This document shows positions 6,886 to 10,723 of a DNA stretch of 10,723 bases, one piece after another. Origin of the DNA: Oscillibacter sp. UBA6647 (GTDB taxonomy: Bacteria > Bacillota > Clostridia > Oscillospirales > Oscillospiraceae). The notes below the pieces were generated by a model. The model was not told the origin of the DNA. It was given only the letters and a program-made list of their open reading frames with translations, and did not search any database. Numbering within the stretch: the stretch's first letter is position 1; each line of letters begins with the position of its first letter. The stretch spans positions 1-10,723 of the forward strand of contig DKLF01000039.1 of the NCBI GenBank assembly GCA_002455655.1. The letters are read 5' to 3'. The position numbers were made by a program, and so were the translations under genes.

Positions 6886-7554
6886 ATGCTGGATATTTTT
6901 GATATCCTGGGTCCCATTATGGTGGGGCCGTCCAGCTCTCACACGGCGGGGGCGGTGCGGATTGGCAACATGGCCCGGTCGCTGCTGGGCGGCGAGCCGA
7001 AAACGGCAAATATCGGACTGCACGGTTCTTTTGCGGAGACGGGGCCGGGACACGGCACGGACCGGGCGCTGGTGGCAGGGCTTCTGGGGATGCGGCCGGA
7101 TGATCTGCGGATTCCCCGCAGCTTTGAGTTGGCGGAAAAAGAGGGGCTTCAGGTATCCTTTCATAAAGTGGAGCTTAAGGAAGCCCATCCCAACACGGCG
7201 GTGCTCCGCGTCTCCGACGGAAACGGGCGGACGCTGGAGCTTCAGGCGGCCTCCACCGGCGGCGGCCGCATCCGGGTGGATGCGCTGGACGGCATTCATG
7301 TGAATTTCACCGGCATTTTCAACACGCTGGTTATCCGATCCATCGACGTGCCGGGAAAGCTGGCGGAGGTGACATGGATTCTGGAGCATGGAAACGTGAA
7401 CATCGCCAACATGAACCTTTGGCGGGCAAAGCGGGGCGGAAGCGTGCTGATGGTGATTGAGACGGACGAGAAGGTGTCCCCCAAGGTGCGGACACTGATT
7501 GGGGAGCTGGAGGATGTGACCGGCGTGACGTATTATGAGAGGGAGGACGCGTAA
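6886..7554 (+). CDS. sdaAB: L-serine dehydratase, iron-sulfur type, beta subunit
   Basis: Beta subunit of the two-chain L-serine ammonia-lyase, which converts L-serine to pyruvate and ammonia; the partner alpha chain is the next gene. The 222 residues match the family length. The N-terminal domain begins with MLDIFDILGPIMVGPSSSHTAG, containing the family signature GPSSSHT at 14-20, and continues with GPGHGTDRAL (53-62) and HPNT (101-104). A C-terminal ACT domain spans about 147-219 (VIRSIDVPGKLAEVTWILEHGNVNIANM and on); in this family the ACT domain is thought to bind L-serine or steady the dimer. GGGAGG stands about 7 nt before ATG 6886. The stop TAA overlaps the start of the alpha gene by one base (TAATG), a translational-coupling layout. 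Serine degradation would feed pyruvate into fermentation. Confidence 0.95.
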   Translation: MLDIFDILGPIMVGPSSSHTAGAVRIGNMARSLLGGEPKTANIGLHGSFAETGPGHGTDRALVAGLLGMRPDDLRIPRSFELAEKEGLQVSFHKVELKEAHPNTAVLRVSDGNGRTLELQAASTGGGRIRVDALDGIHVNFTGIFNTLVIRSIDVPGKLAEVTWILEHGNVNIANMNLWRAKRGGSVLMVIETDEKVSPKVRTLIGELEDVTGVTYYEREDA

Positions 7555-8429
7555 TGGCACTGGATTCCATGCAGGAGATTTTTGATGCCGCCGAAGCGGG
7601 CGGCAGGGAGTTTTGGGAAGTGGTGCTGGACACCGACATGGAGGAGCGGAGCGTGACAGTAGAGGCGTCCATGGAAAAAATGCGGATTGCATGGCGGGCC
7701 ATGCTGGAAGCGGTGGACACCTACCGGGGCGACCGCCTCTCGGCCAGCGGACTGGTGGGCGGCGACGGAAAGAAGATGCGCAACTACGCGGCGGAGATGA
7801 ACACCCTTTCGGGACCTTATCTCTCGGCGGTGATTGCCTCCGCGCTTTGTACGGGCGAGTCCAACGCCTGCATGCGCCGGATCGTGGCGGCGCCCACAGC
7901 GGGCGCCAGCGGCGTGCTGCCTGCGGTGCTGATTCCCCTCTACCACCGGGGCGACATCGACGAGGACGCTGCCGTCCGCGGGTTGTATGTGGCGGCAGGC
8001 ATCGGCGCGGTGGTGGGCAGCCGGGCCTGTATTTCCGGGGCCTCTGGTGGCTGTCAGGCAGAAATCGGAACGGCCTCCGCTATGGCTGCGGGTACGCTGA
8101 CGGCTTTGCGGGGCGGCTCCTGCCAGCAGATCGGCCATGCGGTAGCCATGGCGCTGAAAAACCTTTTGGGCCTTGTGTGCGACCCCGTGGCGGGCCTTGT
8201 GGAGGTTCCCTGCGTAAAGCGGAACGTGGTGGGCGCGGTCAATGCCGTGAGCTGCGCGGACATGGCCCTTGCGGGGGTGGAGAGCCGGGTTCCTGTGGAT
8301 CAGGTGATCGACTGCATGGGCGAGGTGGGCCGCAAAATGTCCGAGGAGTTTCGTGAGACGGCGCTGGGCGGCCTTGCGGATTCCCCCTTTGGCCGGGAGG
8401 TCAAGGAACGGATGAAAAACCGGGTGTAA
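7554..8429 (+). CDS. sdaAA: L-serine dehydratase, iron-sulfur type, alpha subunit
   Basis: Catalytic alpha subunit, 291 residues, which carries the oxygen-sensitive [4Fe-4S] cluster used as a Lewis acid to remove the serine hydroxyl. Three cysteines stand in the expected conserved contexts: C167 in SGASGGCQAEIG, C209 in LVCDPVAG and C220 in VEVPC. The fourth cluster position is normally open for substrate. Other family marks are the helix-rich N-terminus, SASGLVGGDGKKM (63-75), the glycine-rich AAPTAGASGVLP (112-123), and GAVNAVSCADMAL near 227-239. The ATG overlaps the sdaAB stop, and GGAGG lies about 7 nt before it. No gene follows before a strong hairpin, so the operon is two genes. The cluster chemistry fits an anaerobic host. 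Confidence 0.96.
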   Translation: MALDSMQEIFDAAEAGGREFWEVVLDTDMEERSVTVEASMEKMRIAWRAMLEAVDTYRGDRLSASGLVGGDGKKMRNYAAEMNTLSGPYLSAVIASALCTGESNACMRRIVAAPTAGASGVLPAVLIPLYHRGDIDEDAAVRGLYVAAGIGAVVGSRACISGASGGCQAEIGTASAMAAGTLTALRGGSCQQIGHAVAMALKNLLGLVCDPVAGLVEVPCVKRNVVGAVNAVSCADMALAGVESRVPVDQVIDCMGEVGRKMSEEFRETALGGLADSPFGREVKERMKNRV

Positions 8430-8471
8430 ATGAAAGGTCGGGCCATCGTATCACTTTGATAAGGATGCTTT

Positions 8472-8510
8472 AGGGCATCACCGTCTTATCCACGGTGATG
8501 CCCTCATTTT
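8472..8510 (+). terminator. Intrinsic terminator of the sdaAB-sdaAA operon
   Basis: A 13-bp perfect stem, AGGGCATCACCGT (8472-8484) against ACGGTGATGCCCT (8492-8504), has a 7-nt loop and is followed by CATTTTG. The T-run is short but the stem is very stable. It starts 42 nt after the sdaAA stop and probably also separates this operon from the convergent regulator gene, although no T-tract follows on the minus strand. Confidence 0.75.
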
Positions 8511-8538
8511 GTGTTATAATCATTATATAAACGCCAAG

Positions 8539-8889
8539 TTATTCAACTTCCTTTAGCAAATCTTCTGCTGAGATACCGTACAGATTTGCAAGAGCCAGAA
8601 GATTGGAAGTGCTTGGATCAGAAGTGCCGCTTTCCCATTTTGATACGGCTTGCCGACTGACGCCGATACTTTCCGCCACAAATTCCTGCGTCATTTTGCA
8701 GCGGGTGCGGTTTGCCTTCAGTGCTTCACCAAGCGACCTTGTTACCCGTTCTTTTTCTTTCCGCACGCTGTCGGAACGGATATACTTCAGAAGCGCCTTA
8801 ATTATCAGTATAACAAGGACAATGACAACTGCCGCAATAGCGAGATAGAGTACGAAACCTCCAAGTAAAAACGAAAAGCTAATATTCAT
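8539..8889 (-). CDS. Membrane-anchored XRE-family helix-turn-helix regulator
   Basis: A small protein of 116 residues: one N-terminal membrane helix (about 8-31, LLGGFVLYLAIAAVVIVLVILII), a basic charged linker (35-52) and a C-terminal Cro/C1-type HTH (about 54-112) with MTQEFVAESIGVSRQAVSKWE at 66-86 and the recognition helix around 78-86. It should bind DNA while tethered to the membrane. The order is the reverse of most membrane XRE proteins, which put the HTH first. AGGAGG precedes ATG 8889 by about 8 nt. Base composition is lower in GC, and codons are more AT-rich, than in the genes on either side, which suggests separate acquisition. No ligand domain or partner gene is present. The half-site array at 8948-8985 could be its own operator. 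I know similar uncharacterised proteins from Clostridia; the target genes are unknown. Confidence 0.85.
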   Translation of the reverse strand: MNISFSFLLGGFVLYLAIAAVVIVLVILIIKALLKYIRSDSVRKEKERVTRSLGEALKANRTRCKMTQEFVAESIGVSRQAVSKWESGTSDPSTSNLLALANLYGISAEDLLKEVE

Positions 8890-8917
8890 TGTGTATTCCT
8901 CCTCTTAAGTTGGCTCC

Positions 8918-8985
8918 ATTTTAACAAAAGCGGTTGCATGACACTACCAACTTTCGCGCAACTTTAGGTTGCATTCCCGTTGCAT
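8918..8985 (-). promoter_or_regulatory. Putative promoter and symmetrical operator of the HTH regulator gene
   Basis: On the minus strand TAAAAT (8918-8923) is a possible -10, but no good -35 stands 16-18 nt upstream. Directly upstream of that position are four half-sites on the plus strand: CAACTTT at 8948-8954 and 8959-8965, then GTTGCAT at 8968-8974 and 8979-8985. Each same-direction pair is spaced 11 nt, and the inner pair forms the inverted repeat GCAAC-TTTAG-GTTGC (8958-8972). A further GTTGCAT lies at 8933-8939, overlapping the spacer. The spacing of about one helical turn suggests two dimers bound on one face of the DNA. The missing -35 beside bound sites would suit an activator, though autorepression is equally possible. 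Confidence 0.45.
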
Positions 8986-9078
8986 CAATGAATATAAGCC
9001 TTTTTAGCAAGAGTATATAAAGCTTCAACCCGATTTTTATAGTTCTATTATAACAGCGGTAGTTTGGAAAAAGGTGTG

Positions 9079-9945
9079 TCAGTCGTCCCACTTCACGCCG
9101 GCGGCTTTGGCCGCCGCGTCGATGACGTGCCCGGCCAGCACGGTGGAGGTCACCGTGCCCACCCCGCCGGGAACCGGCGTGATGGCGGCGACCACCGGCT
9201 CCACGCTGGCAAAGTCCGCGTCGCCGTGCATGGAGCCGTCGGCGTCCACATGGATTCCCACGTCGATCACCGTCTGGCCCGGAGCCACGCACCCGCCGTC
9301 CACCGCCCCGGCTTTTCCGGCGGCCACAATCAAGATCTCCGCCCGGCGGCACTCCTCCGCCAAGTCTTTCGTGTGGGTATGGCAGGTGGTGACGGTGGCG
9401 TTTCGGGCCAGCAGCAGCATGGCCACGGGCTTACCGATGACAAGGCTGCGACCAACCACCGTCACGCGCTTCCCGTCCAAATCGCAGCCGTAGTGATCCA
9501 AAAGCTCCATACAGGCCTGGGCGGTGCAGGGGGGATAGCCCGCGCCCTTTCCGGTGAATACCCGGGCAAGGGACCCGCCGGTGATGCAGTCCACGTCCTT
9601 TTCGGGAAGCAGGGCTTCACAGGCTGCCTGCTCGTTCAGGGTTTTGGGCAGAGGGCGCAACATCAAAAGGCCGTGGATGTCCGCAGCGGTGTTGACACTT
9701 TGGATGGCCTCCATCAGCTCGTCCTGAGTGCAGTCGGCGGAAAGGGTCAGCTTTTTGACCGCCACGCCAAGCTTTTCGCACCGCTTCACCGCGCCCCGCT
9801 CATAGGCCAGATCGTCGGGCCGCTCGCCAACCCGCAAAATGGCCAGCGTGGGCTTCACGCCCTTTCCTTCCAGCGTCTGCACCCGCTCCGCAAGGCGAAG
9901 GCTCAATGCCTCCGCTACTTCTTTTCCGCTTAAAATCCTTGCCAT
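9079..9945 (-). CDS. folD: FolD-type methylene-THF dehydrogenase with altered catalytic residues
   Basis: Homologue of the bifunctional 5,10-methylene-THF dehydrogenase / 5,10-methenyl-THF cyclohydrolase, 288 residues (normal length). The cofactor-binding part is clear: VVGRSLVIGKP at 163-173, AEILIVAAGKAG at 202-213, VIDVGIHVD at 226-234 and PVPGGVGTVT at 257-266. The catalytic half is divergent. In ordinary FolD a Tyr-x-x-x-Lys carries the catalytic lysine; aligned by eye without gaps, the segment YERGAVKRCEKLG (48-60) has Tyr48 but Ala52 at the lysine position, with a lysine two residues later (K54). The VQLPLP glutamine becomes Leu96 in LLMLRPLP. The aspartate of KDVDG is kept as Asp119, but the glycine is Cys120. 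It may therefore have lost cyclohydrolase activity. Start ATG 9945 has AGGAGAG upstream; the stop of fchA is 13 nt away, so the two form an operon. No terminator is visible downstream. Confidence 0.88.
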   Translation of the reverse strand: MARILSGKEVAEALSLRLAERVQTLEGKGVKPTLAILRVGERPDDLAYERGAVKRCEKLGVAVKKLTLSADCTQDELMEAIQSVNTAADIHGLLMLRPLPKTLNEQAACEALLPEKDVDCITGGSLARVFTGKGAGYPPCTAQACMELLDHYGCDLDGKRVTVVGRSLVIGKPVAMLLLARNATVTTCHTHTKDLAEECRRAEILIVAAGKAGAVDGGCVAPGQTVIDVGIHVDADGSMHGDADFASVEPVVAAITPVPGGVGTVTSTVLAGHVIDAAAKAAGVKWDD

Positions 9946-9958
9946 ACGCGCTCTCCTC

Positions 9959-10588
9959 TCACTTTCCCCGAAGCTGGACCCGCACCGCGTCCGCCACGGC
10001 GGTGGCCCGCGCGACGTATTCTTGCAGCAGTGCGTCGGTCCGGTGCTCCAGTGCCGCCGCCGTCACGCGGTTTTTCATGGTCTTCGTGTTGATAAACACA
10101 TTCAGCGCGGCGCATTCCATGGCCGCCCGACAGCAGGTTGCCCCGCAGCCCACGTCGGAAATCAGCATCACGCTGCTCTTTTCCAGCAGACCCTCCAGCA
10201 GCTCGACGGCCTTGGCGCACTGCTCCAGCGTTTCCATGGGCGCGGCGCAGGCCCGCTTGGTGGCCTCTTCCAGAACCGCGTCCCGGGTGGGGTCGTCCTT
10301 GGGAATGGAATAAGCGCGGGACAGAGGCTCAAAGGCCGCCGCATCTGCGTCCACCAGTTCCAGAAGGCGCGTTTGAATTTCTGCTCCCTTTTCCAGCAGG
10401 ACGCGGAGGTCCTCCTCCACAGCGGCGTATTTTTTCCGCCCCAGAGTCATATTTCCCGCCATGGAGCCCAAAGCGGAGCCCAGCGCGCCCACCAGAGCAG
10501 AGGCGCCGCCGCCGCCGGGAACAGGGACTTTGGCCGCGAGGAGGGAGGTAAACTCCCGGCAGGTTCGATCAATCAGCTTTTCTGGCAT
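9959..10588 (-). CDS. fchA: Cyclodeaminase/cyclohydrolase family protein, probable methenyl-THF cyclohydrolase
   Basis: A protein of 209 residues of the formiminotransferase-cyclodeaminase C-terminal family. Stand-alone members in Clostridia act as 5,10-methenyl-THF cyclohydrolase (FchA) or formimino-THF cyclodeaminase. The signature glycine-rich loop VPVPGGGGASALVGALGSALG is at about 21-41, followed by MAGNMTLGRKKY and a set of long amphipathic helices; SDVGCGATCCRAAMECAALNV near 143-163 is the other conserved region. No formiminotransferase domain is fused or adjacent and no histidine-degradation gene is nearby, so a folate cyclohydrolase role beside FolD is favoured. The start is ATG 10588, with GGAGG 8 nt upstream; a TTG two codons earlier is too near the ribosome site. 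It is the first gene of the fchA-folD operon. Confidence 0.9.
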   Translation of the reverse strand: MPEKLIDRTCREFTSLLAAKVPVPGGGGASALVGALGSALGSMAGNMTLGRKKYAAVEEDLRVLLEKGAEIQTRLLELVDADAAAFEPLSRAYSIPKDDPTRDAVLEEATKRACAAPMETLEQCAKAVELLEGLLEKSSVMLISDVGCGATCCRAAMECAALNVFINTKTMKNRVTAAALEHRTDALLQEYVARATAVADAVRVQLRGK

Positions 10589-10638
10589 GGACAAATCCTC
10601 CGTTTTTTTATCAGTTTTTGGCGCGTTTACTGGAAAAT

Positions 10639-10667
10639 AGTATACCCCTATCCCAATAAAATTGCAA
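10639..10667 (-). promoter_or_regulatory. Sigma-A promoter of the fchA-folD operon
   Basis: On the minus strand TTGCAA (10662-10667) is exactly 17 nt from TATACT (10639-10644; five of six matches to TATAAT). Transcription should start near 10632, giving a leader of about 45 nt before ATG 10588. Beyond 10667 to the window end I see no further gene or regulatory RNA. Confidence 0.7.
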
Positions 10668-10723
10668 CGCTTTGCAGGCTGGATAAAACGAGGCCAGAAT
10701 TTTTGTATATGGGGCAGAAATCT

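Noticed and set aside
9047..9052. A perfect TATAAT on the minus strand just after folD, as an upstream promoter of the HTH gene
   Set aside because: No -35-like hexamer occurs 16-18 nt upstream, and the region is generally AT-rich.
9064..9933. Long plus-strand open frame opposite folD
   Set aside because: It mirrors a well-conserved FolD; its product resembles no family and no ribosome site precedes it.
1..10723. Search for CRISPR repeats, tRNA or rRNA genes, insertion sequences, phage or defence genes
   Set aside because: No periodic repeats, no tRNA-like cloverleaf, and no transposase, integrase or defence motif was seen in any reading frame examined.

Overview
The window looks like a chromosomal stretch of a low-oxygen gut Firmicute, probably class Clostridia and most like the Oscillospiraceae (the Flavonifractor/Lawsonibacter/Oscillibacter kind). 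The reasons are strong AGGAGG-type ribosome sites, GC-rich coding DNA (roughly 55-60% by eye) separated by AT-rich gaps, an iron-sulfur two-subunit L-serine dehydratase, an FchA cyclohydrolase and a YnbB-type PLP enzyme. The taxon is inferred from gene content, not measured. No rRNA, tRNA, CRISPR array, insertion sequence or phage gene was seen.

Layout, left to right. (1) Positions 1-1056, minus: a six-helix membrane diguanylate cyclase, cut by the window edge, with a near-consensus promoter. (2) 1434-3712, plus: a methionine gamma-lyase-family PLP enzyme followed by a ten-helix DMT/EamA transporter, a likely enzyme-exporter pair. (3) 3863-4399, minus: a lone macro-domain (ADP-ribose-handling) protein with its own terminator. 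(4) 4672-5337, plus: a TIM-barrel protein of unknown function, with its own promoter and terminator. (5) 5384-6742, minus: an amidohydrolase resembling 8-oxoguanine deaminase, divergent from (6) 6886-8429, plus: sdaAB-sdaAA, the translationally coupled beta and alpha subunits of L-serine dehydratase, closed by a strong hairpin. (7) 8539-8889, minus: a small membrane-anchored XRE-type regulator with lower GC than its neighbours, preceded by a symmetrical array of CAAC/GTTG half-sites. (8) 9079-10588, minus: the two-gene operon fchA-folD of one-carbon folate metabolism, with a good promoter at the right edge.

The genes mostly read as separate housekeeping or catabolic units: serine to pyruvate plus ammonia, purine-base deamination, sulfur amino-acid-type PLP chemistry with export, and C1-folate interconversion. 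The observation most worth following is the FolD. At the positions of the catalytic lysine and glutamine of bifunctional FolD it appears to carry alanine and leucine, while its operon partner FchA is a dedicated cyclohydrolase-family protein. This suggests the two activities have been split between two proteins. The second is the ordered half-site array in front of the membrane-anchored regulator.
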